A DNA stretch of 9,349 nt, from contig JAKAPY010000018.1 in assembly GCA_021811925.1 (NCBI GenBank), forward strand, positions 7,395 through 16,743. The letters are read 5' to 3'. The notes beneath the pieces are model-generated. The model did no database searches, was not told the origin of the DNA, and saw nothing but the letters and a program-made list of their open reading frames with translations. The position numbers were made by a program, and so were the translations under genes. This DNA is from Thermoplasmata archaeon. GTDB taxonomy: Archaea; Thermoplasmatota; Thermoplasmata; Sysuiplasmatales; Sysuiplasmataceae. Positions 1 through 6,956 of this stretch are shown piece after piece. The stretch's first letter is position 1. Each line of letters starts with the position of its first letter.

Positions 1-530
1 CACCCATGCCAATTGTATCACAGACAGGACTCAGGCCTCTGCCATTCCTTGGTTCAATCGCTGTATCGGTGCTCAACCAGAAGTCTTCGAGCGCCTCTTC
101 TGCACAGATCAACGCATCGGTCAAGTTTGCACAGTACCTTGCCTCGAATTCAAGCGAGATCAAGTTCTGGAATTCGGCGGGCGATTTCCCAGCAACAACG
201 GGTGGACTGAAGTATGTCATCAGCCTGAATGTCTCGTGGGCGAACGGTTTTGCCGAACAGTTCCTGAAGTATTCGCAACAGTTCTTCAACACGCCGCAGA
301 TGGCATACTACTGGACCCCGTTCGGAACATACTACAGCGCATTCATATCGGGCAGCTCCACAGCAGCCCAGGCTGCAAGCAGCATACAAAACTCCATTGT
401 GTCAAGCATGCAGCAGTACCACATACCGCCTTATGTCGTGGTTTCAAGCAGCCCGCTCGTTCAGTACATGCACTTTGACACGTCGGCGACAGACATGAAC
501 ATGGCAGTCCAGACGGGGATTCGCGACTGA
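1..530 (+). CDS. Sugar ABC transporter extracellular solute-binding protein (C-terminal part)
   Basis: This is the 3' end of a gene that begins before the window. The reading frame is open from base 3, and the ATG at 6 is probably internal, because family 1 sugar-binding proteins are usually 400 or more residues and only about 175 are visible. The protein would capture a sugar outside the membrane and deliver it to the permeases encoded next. Counting from the codon at 6, residues 11-65 read like the hinge and C-lobe of this family: PLPFLGSIAVSV, then a helix (FAQYLAS), then FW.SAGDFPAT. Residues 100-138 form the usual late aromatic stretch (YYWTPFGTYY) followed by an Ala/Ser-rich helix. About 36 further residues follow that I do not recognise. 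Spacing to the first permease is 50 nt. The sequence is rich in Ser, Tyr and Gln, as is common in secreted archaeal binding proteins. The family call rests partly on context; the substrate is unknown. Confidence 0.75.
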   Translation, partial: PMPIVSQTGLRPLPFLGSIAVSVLNQKSSSASSAQINASVKFAQYLASNSSEIKFWNSAGDFPATTGGLKYVISLNVSWANGFAEQFLKYSQQFFNTPQMAYYWTPFGTYYSAFISGSSTAAQAASSIQNSIVSSMQQYHIPPYVVVSSSPLVQYMHFDTSATDMNMAVQTGIRD

Positions 531-580
531 ACCGGCATGAAACCATAAACAGCGAAGCGAGGCAGCTGGCGGGATAACAG

Positions 581-1507
581 ATGGCACACATCGAGGAAAA
601 ACCGTTCCTGTTCAGGCTCAAGCGGGAATGGCCTGCCTATCTGTACCTGCTGCCAATGCTTGTTGTCCTGCTTCTGCTAACAATCTACCCCATTTCGCTG
701 ACATTCTATTACTCGCTCACATTCAATGGCCCCCTTCCGGCCCCCGGCATACCACCAAACACATATGTTGGCCTCAGGAACTACAACATCATCGGGACAT
801 CCGATTTGCCCCTCACTGAAACTCTCATAATGAACAGCTTCTTCTGGGCGACCGCCTCAATAGTCATTTTCATAGCCGTCGGCCTTGGCCTTGCAGCAAT
901 TCTGAACCAGCCGCTGCGCGGGAAGACAGTCTACAGGACGCTTCTTCTATTCCCATGGGCCATGCCCGCTTTCATAACAATACTCACATGGTCAAACATG
1001 CTAAATTTCAACTTCGGAATTATCAATGCGATACTTGGCCTTTTCAGCATACCTCCAGTCCAGTGGACTACGGGCGGATTCTGGGCCGTCTGGGGCGGGC
1101 TGCTCCTCATGAACACATGGCTCTCCTTCCCCTACTACATGGTTGTGTTCCTCGCGGCTATGCAGTCAATTCCCAAGGACCTGTACGAATCCGCCGAAAT
1201 AGACGGCGCATCCATTCTTTACAGGTTTACGCACATAACAGTGCCATACATCGGCTCAACGGTGGGCTTTGTCGCACTGATGGGCTGGCTCTTCACATTC
1301 AACAACTTCTACCCAATCTATCTGGTGACCGCAGGAGGGCCTGGAAACCTCACTTCAATATTCGTTGTGAGGGTGTTCCAGGAGGCATTCGAGCGCTCCC
1401 ATTACTCCCTTGCAGCCACATACACCGTGATTGACTTCATCATAATGCTGTTTGTTGCAATACCCGCCATAAAATACACAAGACTCTCGGAGGGATGGTT
1501 CAAGTGA
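581..1507 (+). CDS. Carbohydrate ABC transporter permease, MalF/UgpA type
   Basis: This is one of two membrane subunits forming the channel of a CUT1-type sugar importer. The 308-residue length fits a six-helix permease of this family. A first transmembrane helix lies near residues 20-45, followed by an extracellular loop (about 46-80) and five more hydrophobic segments. The EAA loop that docks on the ATPase is clear at about 191-222: AAMQSIPKDLYESAEIDGAS, then the helix leading to ITVP, with the conserved Gly at 209. The stretch FNNFYPIYLVTAGGPGNLTS (240-259) is typical of the MalF branch. The ATG at 581 is preceded by a weak purine-rich site (GGCGGGA, 568-574). The stop codon overlaps the start of the second permease, so the two are almost certainly co-transcribed and co-translated. 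Assignment to the family is secure. The substrate is inferred only from the neighbouring GH13 enzyme. Confidence 0.92.
   Translation: MAHIEEKPFLFRLKREWPAYLYLLPMLVVLLLLTIYPISLTFYYSLTFNGPLPAPGIPPNTYVGLRNYNIIGTSDLPLTETLIMNSFFWATASIVIFIAVGLGLAAILNQPLRGKTVYRTLLLFPWAMPAFITILTWSNMLNFNFGIINAILGLFSIPPVQWTTGGFWAVWGGLLLMNTWLSFPYYMVVFLAAMQSIPKDLYESAEIDGASILYRFTHITVPYIGSTVGFVALMGWLFTFNNFYPIYLVTAGGPGNLTSIFVVRVFQEAFERSHYSLAATYTVIDFIIMLFVAIPAIKYTRLSEGWFK
1489..1494 (+). promoter_or_regulatory. Shine-Dalgarno site that decides the second permease start
   Basis: GGAGGG lies directly against the ATG at 1495, which leaves no spacer, but is 9 nt before the GTG at 1504. This favours GTG 1504 as the true start. 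That GTG forms a GTGA overlap with the stop codon of the upstream permease. Confidence 0.6.
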
Positions 1508-2397
1508 AGTTGCCTTCATTCTTCGGCAGCCGGAGGAAAAGGCTGAAAAGCAGAATTGTCAGCAGGATACTCAGCCACTTCGCCCTCATCGTCGCAACCC
1601 TTTTTGCACTTTTCCCAATATATTTCATTTTCTGGACATCGATTCTAAAGATACAGCTTGCGGCAATATCACTTAGCTCGCTCATCCCCAACCTTGCGCT
1701 CATAACACTCTACAACTACAACTATGTCCTGAGCGATCCCACCTTCTTCACCATATACCTGAAGAATTCACTTATTTTCGGCCTTTCGGCGGCGGGAGTG
1801 GGGCTGGTGCTTGCACTCTTCACAGGATATGCGCTTTCGAGATTCACATTTCCGGGCAGGAAACCCTTCATTTATTTCATAATTGCACTGATGCAATTCC
1901 CCGGAACGATGCTTGTAATCCCGTACTTCTTCATGTTCAAGGAGCTTAATCTTATCAACACTTACCTTGGACTGATAATACCCTACTCGGCAGGCTCCAT
2001 CGTCTTCACCGGCATACTTGTGAAGAACTACATAGACAGCATTCCCGAGGATCTTGAGGAAGCGGCGCTTGTCGACGGCGAGACGAAGACAGGTGCATTC
2101 ACAAAGGTCATCATACCGCTCATAAAGCCGATACTTGGGCTTGGCGTTCTGCTAGCGTTTATCGGGCCCTATACCGACTTCATACTTGCGAGGGCCTTCA
2201 TCACAGGCAACAGCCTTCAGACGCTTGCACTGCGCCTTTACTCGGTTTCGTCAATATCAAGCAGCGGCGGGGCGGCCATTGATTATGGTGTCTTCTCGGC
2301 CTTCTCATTCCTCATGGGCATACCCATACTCATCATCTATCTCATCTTCCAGAAGTACATAATCAGCGGATTGACACTCGGGGGCGTGAAGGGCTGA
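1504..2397 (+). CDS. Carbohydrate ABC transporter permease, MalG/UgpE type
   Basis: This is the second membrane subunit of the sugar importer, paired with the permease just upstream. The product is 297 residues from GTG 1504, or 300 if ATG 1495 is used. GTG is preferred because GGAGGG at 1489-1494 is properly spaced only for it, and because it gives a GTGA overlap with the preceding stop. Hydrophobic segments begin near residue 24 and continue to the C-terminus in the six-helix pattern of MalG proteins. The EAA docking loop is at about 175-206: NYIDSIPEDLEEAALVDGE, followed by VIIPL. The C-terminal end FQKYIISGLTLGGVKG matches the family's typical ending, so the gene is complete. The N-terminal cytoplasmic tail is strongly basic (RRKRLKSR). 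The ATPase gene follows after 24 nt. Family assignment is secure; the substrate is not shown by the sequence. Confidence 0.92.
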   Translation: MKLPSFFGSRRKRLKSRIVSRILSHFALIVATLFALFPIYFIFWTSILKIQLAAISLSSLIPNLALITLYNYNYVLSDPTFFTIYLKNSLIFGLSAAGVGLVLALFTGYALSRFTFPGRKPFIYFIIALMQFPGTMLVIPYFFMFKELNLINTYLGLIIPYSAGSIVFTGILVKNYIDSIPEDLEEAALVDGETKTGAFTKVIIPLIKPILGLGVLLAFIGPYTDFILARAFITGNSLQTLALRLYSVSSISSSGGAAIDYGVFSAFSFLMGIPILIIYLIFQKYIISGLTLGGVKG

Positions 2398-2421
2398 GTT
2401 ACTGTAAAGGGGGCAAATGAG

Positions 2422-3498
2422 ATGGCAACGGTCAGACTCGAGCACATTACAAAGAAATTCGGAGAGACGACTGCTGTCGACGATATTTCTCTCACGGTCA
2501 ACGACGGCGAATTCGTAGTGCTGCTTGGGCCCTCGGGATGCGGCAAGACAACAACTCTCAGAATCGTTTCGGGGTTGGAAGTGCAGTCAGAGGGGCATGT
2601 GTACATAGGAGACAGGGTCGTCGACAATGTGGAACCAAAGGACAGGAATGTGGCGATGGTCTTCCAGAGCTACGCTCTCTATCCCCATCTCAAAATATAC
2701 GACAACATAGCGTTCGGACTCAAGGCAAGGCATGTGCCCAGGGCAGAGATTATCAAAAAGGTCAACGAAACTGCAAAGATGCTTCAGATACACCAGCTGC
2801 TTGACAGGAAGCCTGCCGCGCTATCGGGCGGCCAGAGGCAGAGGGTTGCGCTTGCAAGGGCGCTCGTCCGCGATCCCGAGGTTTTCCTTCTTGACGAACC
2901 GCTCTCAAACCTGGATGCAAAACTGCGTGCCGCCACAAGGATAGAGATCAAGAATCTTCATCTCAGGCTCAGGAAGACAATGGTCTATGTCACTCACGAC
3001 CAGGTCGAGGCAATGACTCTCGCGGACAAGATCGCTGTCATCAACCAGGGAAAACTGCTCCAGTTCGCGTCCCCGATGGAGGTGTTCATGAAACCGGCCC
3101 ACCGGTTCGTGGGGGACTTCGTCGGTTACCCTTCAATGAACATGCTGGGAGGCGAGCTGGAGGAGACGGCCGCGGGGACATTCTTCTTCACACCTGCAAT
3201 CAGGATGAAGGCAAGCGGTGCACAGGCCGGGAAGTACATCCTTGGAATCAGGCCTGAAGACATTGTTGTCTCGAAGAGCTCGTCGAAGGGCTCTCTGGAA
3301 TGCACCGTAAGGGGTCTTGAGCGGACTGGCAGCGACAACTATCTCTTCCTTGATTACAGCGAAGGAGGCATTGTTGCCTCCGTTACCGGCCCGGACTATT
3401 CCGCAGGGGAGAAGGTGTACGTGACATTTGATCCCGCAAATGCACACTTCTTTGATGCCGTTACCGGCGCAGCGGTCCCGCTGTCCGCTTCCATCTGA
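2422..3498 (+). CDS. Sugar ABC transporter ATP-binding protein, MalK/UgpC/MsmX type
   Basis: This is the cytoplasmic ATPase that powers the importer. All the motifs of an active nucleotide-binding domain are present: Walker A GPSGCGKTT (36-44), Q-loop FQSYALYPH with Gln82, signature LSGGQRQRVALARAL (134-148), Walker B VFLLDE (154-159), D-loop LSNLD (161-165) and switch His192 in VTHDQ. FQSYALYPH and LSNLDAKLR are characteristic of the MalK/UgpC group. Residues from about 235 to the end form the TOBE-type regulatory domain of this group, including LGIRPEDI, and the 358-residue length is normal for it. A good ribosome binding site (AAGGGGG, 2407-2413) precedes the ATG by 8 nt. The GH13 hydrolase follows closely. 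I see no extra domain and no missing residue. In MalK relatives the C-terminal domain can also serve in regulation; nothing here shows whether that applies. Confidence 0.95.
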   Translation: MATVRLEHITKKFGETTAVDDISLTVNDGEFVVLLGPSGCGKTTTLRIVSGLEVQSEGHVYIGDRVVDNVEPKDRNVAMVFQSYALYPHLKIYDNIAFGLKARHVPRAEIIKKVNETAKMLQIHQLLDRKPAALSGGQRQRVALARALVRDPEVFLLDEPLSNLDAKLRAATRIEIKNLHLRLRKTMVYVTHDQVEAMTLADKIAVINQGKLLQFASPMEVFMKPAHRFVGDFVGYPSMNMLGGELEETAAGTFFFTPAIRMKASGAQAGKYILGIRPEDIVVSKSSSKGSLECTVRGLERTGSDNYLFLDYSEGGIVASVTGPDYSAGEKVYVTFDPANAHFFDAVTGAAVPLSASI

Positions 3499-3499
3499 T

Positions 3500-3505
3500 G
3501 GTGAG
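3500..3505 (+). promoter_or_regulatory. Ribosome binding site for the GH13 gene
   Basis: GGTGAG overlaps the end of the ATPase gene region and precedes the ATG at 3509 by 3 nt. It matches the 3' part of the extended archaeal consensus GGAGGTGA, where such short spacing is expected. It supports 3509 as the start rather than the ATG at 3428 inside the ATPase gene. Confidence 0.5.
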
Positions 3506-3508
3506 CGA

Positions 3509-5389
3509 ATGCAGAAGGAAGGGCAGGTCTCCTGCAGGGCAGTCGTCAAAGAAGATGACGGTGAGATGTTTGAAGTTGCATTCAAGCTCAGCCACTGGAA
3601 AAGTTCCAGCACATACTACCTGTCGGGGGATTTCAACGCATTCGGCACGGGGAGCCTTGTGTTCAGTAACGGCACATGCAATGTCAGGCTGATGTGGGGC
3701 AGCTACAGGTACATTGTCAGGGAGAACCAGTATGCAGTCGCGTTCCGGGGAAGCCTGTCATTGCACCATCGCAGGGGGAACTACCACAATCCGGGGCTCA
3801 GGACATTCCTCGACAGGCTTGGCAATGTTCTGTACATCAGGGTAAGGACCGGCATGGATGCAGACAAATCGTTCCTCAATACCGGGGGAAAGAGAATCGA
3901 AATGAGTGATGCGGGGGTGGCCGGGGGATGCAGGTATTTCCAGGCGGCCCTTGAAAACGGGCTCTCGGGCAGATATTCCTTCATCATTTCACACGGCAGC
4001 AGTGAGTCGAAATACGGCAATTTCCAGGCGCCTGATGTGGATTCTGTCAGGCCAGAATGGGTCTCCTCATCAGTCTTCTACCAGATATTCCCGGACAGGT
4101 TCAGCAGAGCCGGCGAAACGGGGAATGGGGCACGAGCGCTGAGCAGATGGAGCGATACCCCTGGCATGGGCAGGTTCTTCGGCGGTAACCTGAAAGGTGT
4201 TTCGGAGAGGCTCAGTCACATCAAGTCGATCGGGGCGGACGCAGTATACTCCACTCCTGTATTTGCCTCATCGACAGAACACAGGTACGACACAAGCGAT
4301 TATGAGAGAGTCGACCCGATGCTGGGCACAAACGACGAGCTCGTCGCACTTCTGAAAAGGATGCATTCTTCAGGGATGCGGTTTGTTGCAGATGCCGTCT
4401 TCAACCATACCGGGCCGTCCTTTCCGGAGTTCCAGCGCTTCATTGAGGGCAGGAGCAGGTGGTACATTCCACACGGCAAACCGGAGATATTCCAGGGGCG
4501 CTTCAACATGAGGCACCCTTCGTCTCACACCCCTTCATATGAGACATGGGAAGGAGTGGGCTCGCTGCCCAAGCTGAATCTCTCGCTCAATGAGGTGCGG
4601 GCATATCTTTTACGAGTGCTATGCAAATGGACAAGGGAGGCGGAAGTGGATGGATGGCGTTTCGACGTCGGCGACTCGCTTCCTCTTGACTTCATCCAGG
4701 AGCTGCGTAACACTCTAAGGAAAATAAGGAGGGAATCGTACCTGCTCGGTGAGGTCTGGCGCGATCCCTCCCTGTGGTTGTCGGATGATATTTTCGACGG
4801 GACAATGAACTATCTTTTCAGGGGGGGCATCATCGATTTCGTTTCCGGGAGGATATCTGCAAGGCAGCTTGCGAACAGCCTTTCGAGATTCTGCTGCAGG
4901 CAGCCCTACTCGGCAGTCCTGAGCTGCTACAACATGCTCGGGAGCCATGATACGGGGAGGATAGCATCGATACTCGGTACGCAGCGGAAGGTGGAACTTG
5001 CCTACGCGCTTCTCTTCTCCCTTCCAGGCGCTCCTGCGGTATACTACGGCGATGAGTTCATGATGAAGGGGGAGAACGCCGTGAAGGCAAGGGGTACAAT
5101 CGACTGGGGGAAGAAACCGGCCCTGGGGGATTTGTTTGCTTCACTGTCATCGACAAGGAGGAGGTTCAGGGCGCTTGTGCAGGGAAGTGCCGAATTCAAC
5201 GGGAAAGGGGAAACGATCGCTGTCCTGAGAACAATTGGTAACAGTTCAATCTCTTTCATCGCTTCCAGGGCTGCCGTCTCCGTTCCCATGGGCAAGGGGG
5301 AGGAAATAGTGCTGTCCAGTGGTGCATACGAGAGGGGAGGCAGCCTCCGCATTTCAGCCAACGGGTGGTGCTTTATATCCCTCGGTTAG
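3509..5389 (+). CDS. GH13 alpha-glucan hydrolase, cyclomaltodextrinase/neopullulanase type
   Basis: This enzyme is expected to hydrolyse alpha-1,4 links in imported malto-oligosaccharides, cyclodextrins or pullulan. The start chosen is ATG 3509 (626 residues); the open frame reaches back to 3428 but would overlap the ATPase gene by 71 nt. Residues about 20-85 look like an early-set/CBM48-like beta domain (YYLSGDFNAFG, GSYRYIV). Residues 98-180 look like the CBM34-like domain of this subfamily. The barrel begins at VFYQIFPDRF (189-198). GH13 signatures are region I DAVFNH (295-300), region V LPKLN (353-357), region II GWRFD, region III EVW and region IV LGSHD. The inferred catalytic residues are Asp386, Glu415 and Asp481, with Arg384, His300 and His480 conserved. 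LPKLN and LGSHD point to GH13 subfamily 20. There is no signal peptide, so it should act in the cytosol. A C-terminal beta domain closes the protein. Product specificity cannot be read from the sequence. Confidence 0.9.
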   Translation: MQKEGQVSCRAVVKEDDGEMFEVAFKLSHWKSSSTYYLSGDFNAFGTGSLVFSNGTCNVRLMWGSYRYIVRENQYAVAFRGSLSLHHRRGNYHNPGLRTFLDRLGNVLYIRVRTGMDADKSFLNTGGKRIEMSDAGVAGGCRYFQAALENGLSGRYSFIISHGSSESKYGNFQAPDVDSVRPEWVSSSVFYQIFPDRFSRAGETGNGARALSRWSDTPGMGRFFGGNLKGVSERLSHIKSIGADAVYSTPVFASSTEHRYDTSDYERVDPMLGTNDELVALLKRMHSSGMRFVADAVFNHTGPSFPEFQRFIEGRSRWYIPHGKPEIFQGRFNMRHPSSHTPSYETWEGVGSLPKLNLSLNEVRAYLLRVLCKWTREAEVDGWRFDVGDSLPLDFIQELRNTLRKIRRESYLLGEVWRDPSLWLSDDIFDGTMNYLFRGGIIDFVSGRISARQLANSLSRFCCRQPYSAVLSCYNMLGSHDTGRIASILGTQRKVELAYALLFSLPGAPAVYYGDEFMMKGENAVKARGTIDWGKKPALGDLFASLSSTRRRFRALVQGSAEFNGKGETIAVLRTIGNSSISFIASRAAVSVPMGKGEEIVLSSGAYERGGSLRISANGWCFISLG

Positions 5390-5485
5390 GGGCGGTGATA
5401 GTTTTGACCATATGTCTGAAATAAGGGCTCATTTTAGCACAAGCAATTCAAACATACCGTCGGCAATGAATAAGTGCACATTTCC
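5390..5485 (+). other. Intergenic gap before the MFS gene
   Basis: This gap separates the sugar cluster from the transporter gene. It contains a short T run (5402-5405), AT-rich patches such as ATTTTAGCA (5431-5439), and no clear TATA box at the distance expected for a leaderless start at 5486. I cannot say whether the transporter has its own promoter. A TATA-like TTTATATC sits at 5372-5379, inside the end of the GH13 gene. Confidence 0.3.
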
Positions 5486-6757
5486 ATGAATGAAGGCAGT
5501 CCGGGCCAGTCAGCATACAGTCGAGCCCCAAATGGCGGGGCAATTGGGAAGGTGAAGAGATATTTCTACCTCCCGGGGAATGCATGGATTCTCACAAGCA
5601 GCTCAACCGTCTGGAGCATAGGCGGCGCAATGGCTTCCCCCTACCAGTCTCTTTTCTATTTCAGCCTCGGCGCTTCGCCCGTTCTGATCGGCTACCTTGC
5701 CGCAGCCGCATCCTTCATAGCAGCAATAGCCCAGCTTGTCGGCGGGTACGTGGGCGATGTATGGGGCAGGAAGAGGGCCATTATACTCTTCAGCTTCATA
5801 GGCGTTGCCAACAACTTCATCTTCTTTGTGATTCCAAGCTTTTCTTTTCTTGCAATCCCTGTCGTCATAGGCTCGGTTGCAGGCATATACGGCCCGCTTT
5901 TCAGCGCCTCTCTGACAGAATCGATGGACCCGAGAATGAGGCCCAGGGGGATTGCTTCTTATTCATTCATCAACACCATCCCGTCTGTGTTCGCTCCTTA
6001 TCTCGGCGGCCTGCTGATAATGCACTTCGGTGATGTGTTTGGCCTGCGGCTGGCATTCCTTGCATCGGGAATTGCGGGTGTGGCAGGCATCTCGTACAGG
6101 GCATTCACGCTCAAGGAGTCCTATACCCCAAGGGCGGTGACAGGTTTCATCGAGTTCTGGAAGCGTCTATTCAGAGAAAGCAGGAGGGCTCTTCAGGATT
6201 CGGGCAGGGAAGTCCGCATTCTGCTCTATTACGCTTCCCTGGCCGCATTCGGTGTCGGCCTCACTTCCTCCTTTTCGGTACTTTACTTCGTCAATTCGCT
6301 CCACTTTCCTCCCGTCATTTATGGCGCGATCGTGGGCGTTACCTCCTTGGTCTCAATGCTTCTCCTGTTTCCGGCCGCGAGGATGGCCGAGAGAGTCGGT
6401 CTCAAGAGGGCAGTCCTTTATGCATCCCTCTCCGTCCCATTCAACCAGCTCTTCTTCACCTACGCCAAGGACATATCCGAACTCATTACATGGAGCGTGG
6501 TAGGCGGCACCGGGAGCGCACTTCTCGGCCCGCCGCTCACATCGCTGCAGTCGGATCTGGTCCCGAGACACATGAGGGGAAGGATAATGGCCCTTTTCAG
6601 CGCAATACCGCTGCTCATCTCGATACCTGCGCAGATCGCCGGCGGTTACCTCTACTCACTGACGCCCATAGCACCATTCATCGCCTCAATACCTGTTTTC
6701 ATGGCGTCTGTTCTGATGATTCTACGCATAAAGGAACCGCAGAATCTGCTGGAATAG
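5486..6757 (+). CDS. Major facilitator superfamily transporter, substrate unknown
   Basis: This is a multi-spanning secondary transporter with about 12 hydrophobic segments, in two halves joined by a basic cytoplasmic loop (about residues 206-245, rich in Lys and Arg). The product is 423 residues from ATG 5486; a GTG at 5474 would add four residues, and an in-frame stop lies directly before that GTG. Neither start has a Shine-Dalgarno site. The MFS motif A is clear between helices 2 and 3: GGYVGDVWGRKR at about 86-97, with Gly, Asp, Gly and the basic residues in place. A weaker copy, ARMAERVGLKRA, occurs in the second half near 298-309. RHMRGRIMA followed by a Gly-rich helix is typical of the region before helix 11. 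Its position after the sugar cluster makes a sugar or sugar-phosphate substrate possible, but this is only context. Drug, metabolite or organic acid transport cannot be excluded. Confidence 0.85.
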   Translation: MNEGSPGQSAYSRAPNGGAIGKVKRYFYLPGNAWILTSSSTVWSIGGAMASPYQSLFYFSLGASPVLIGYLAAAASFIAAIAQLVGGYVGDVWGRKRAIILFSFIGVANNFIFFVIPSFSFLAIPVVIGSVAGIYGPLFSASLTESMDPRMRPRGIASYSFINTIPSVFAPYLGGLLIMHFGDVFGLRLAFLASGIAGVAGISYRAFTLKESYTPRAVTGFIEFWKRLFRESRRALQDSGREVRILLYYASLAAFGVGLTSSFSVLYFVNSLHFPPVIYGAIVGVTSLVSMLLLFPAARMAERVGLKRAVLYASLSVPFNQLFFTYAKDISELITWSVVGGTGSALLGPPLTSLQSDLVPRHMRGRIMALFSAIPLLISIPAQIAGGYLYSLTPIAPFIASIPVFMASVLMILRIKEPQNLLE

Positions 6758-6758
6758 G

Positions 6759-6770
6759 CTGCACGTGCAG
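6759..6770. repeat. Perfect 12-nt palindrome after the MFS stop codon
   Basis: CTGCACGTGCAG is identical to its own reverse complement and begins one base after the MFS stop codon. The symmetry does not extend to the flanking bases. It has no T-rich tail, so it is not a classic terminator. It could be an operator for a dimeric regulator or chance. Confidence 0.4.
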
Positions 6771-6859
6771 GCAGACGCAAGTGCATTGTGAATGGAAGGG
6801 CTGCTGTAATCGGAGTATTCCATGCATTGTCGTGAATCTGTGCTATAATATGTGACAGA

Positions 6860-6872
6860 TTCTCTCCCCTTT
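6860..6872 (+). terminator. Possible transcript end for the MFS gene
   Basis: A pyrimidine tract, TTCTCTCCCCTTT, lies about 100 nt downstream of the MFS stop. Archaeal termination often occurs at T-rich tracts without a hairpin. This tract is interrupted by C residues, so the call is weak. Confidence 0.2.
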
Positions 6873-6919
6873 GCCATATCAGACAGAGCGGCAGTCAGGC
6901 GGATGCCCGCGGCACCTGA

Positions 6920-6934
6920 GAAATGTACTTATAA
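6920..6934 (+). promoter_or_regulatory. Archaeal BRE/TATA promoter of the nuo operon
   Basis: GAAATG (6920-6925), a BRE-like purine and A-rich element, is followed by TACTTATAA with the TATA core TTATAA at 6929-6934. The core is centred about 25 nt before the nuoA ATG at 6957, which is the spacing expected when transcription begins at the start codon. No Shine-Dalgarno site precedes that ATG, which agrees with a leaderless message. Confidence 0.65.
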
Positions 6935-6956
6935 CAGTCGATTATAATTGCAAAGT

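Noticed and set aside
955..1434. 159-residue open frame on the plus strand in another frame
   Set aside because: It sits inside the first permease, whose own frame has the EAA loop and membrane helices. The alternative product is a low-complexity His/Arg-rich shadow.
3364..3381. Seven-base-pair perfect hairpin (GGAGGCA, TTGT loop, TGCCTCC)
   Set aside because: It is inside the ATPase coding sequence, encodes ordinary residues of the C-terminal domain, and has no T tract. It is best explained as chance.
3498..3500. ATG overlapping the ATPase stop codon (TGATG), a possible coupled start
   Set aside because: It is out of frame with the GH13 gene and leads only to a 64-residue frame without motifs. 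No frameshift is needed to explain the GH13 gene.
3428..3508. Upstream extension of the GH13 gene to ATG 3428
   Set aside because: It would overlap the ATPase gene by 71 nt, adds no recognisable signal or domain, and lacks a ribosome binding site, while ATG 3509 has GGTGAG before it.
3133..3612. 159-residue open frame on the minus strand
   Set aside because: It runs opposite the end of the ATPase gene and the start of the GH13 gene, both well supported. The product has no recognisable domain.
5584..6033. 149-residue open frame on the plus strand in another frame
   Set aside because: It is inside the MFS gene; the product is Arg/His/Pro/Ser-rich without motifs, as expected for an out-of-frame reading of membrane-protein DNA.
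6899..6910. Short hairpin GCGG-ATGC-CCGC upstream of the nuo promoter
   Set aside because: The stem has only four pairs and there is no T tract, so it is too weak to call a terminator or structured RNA.
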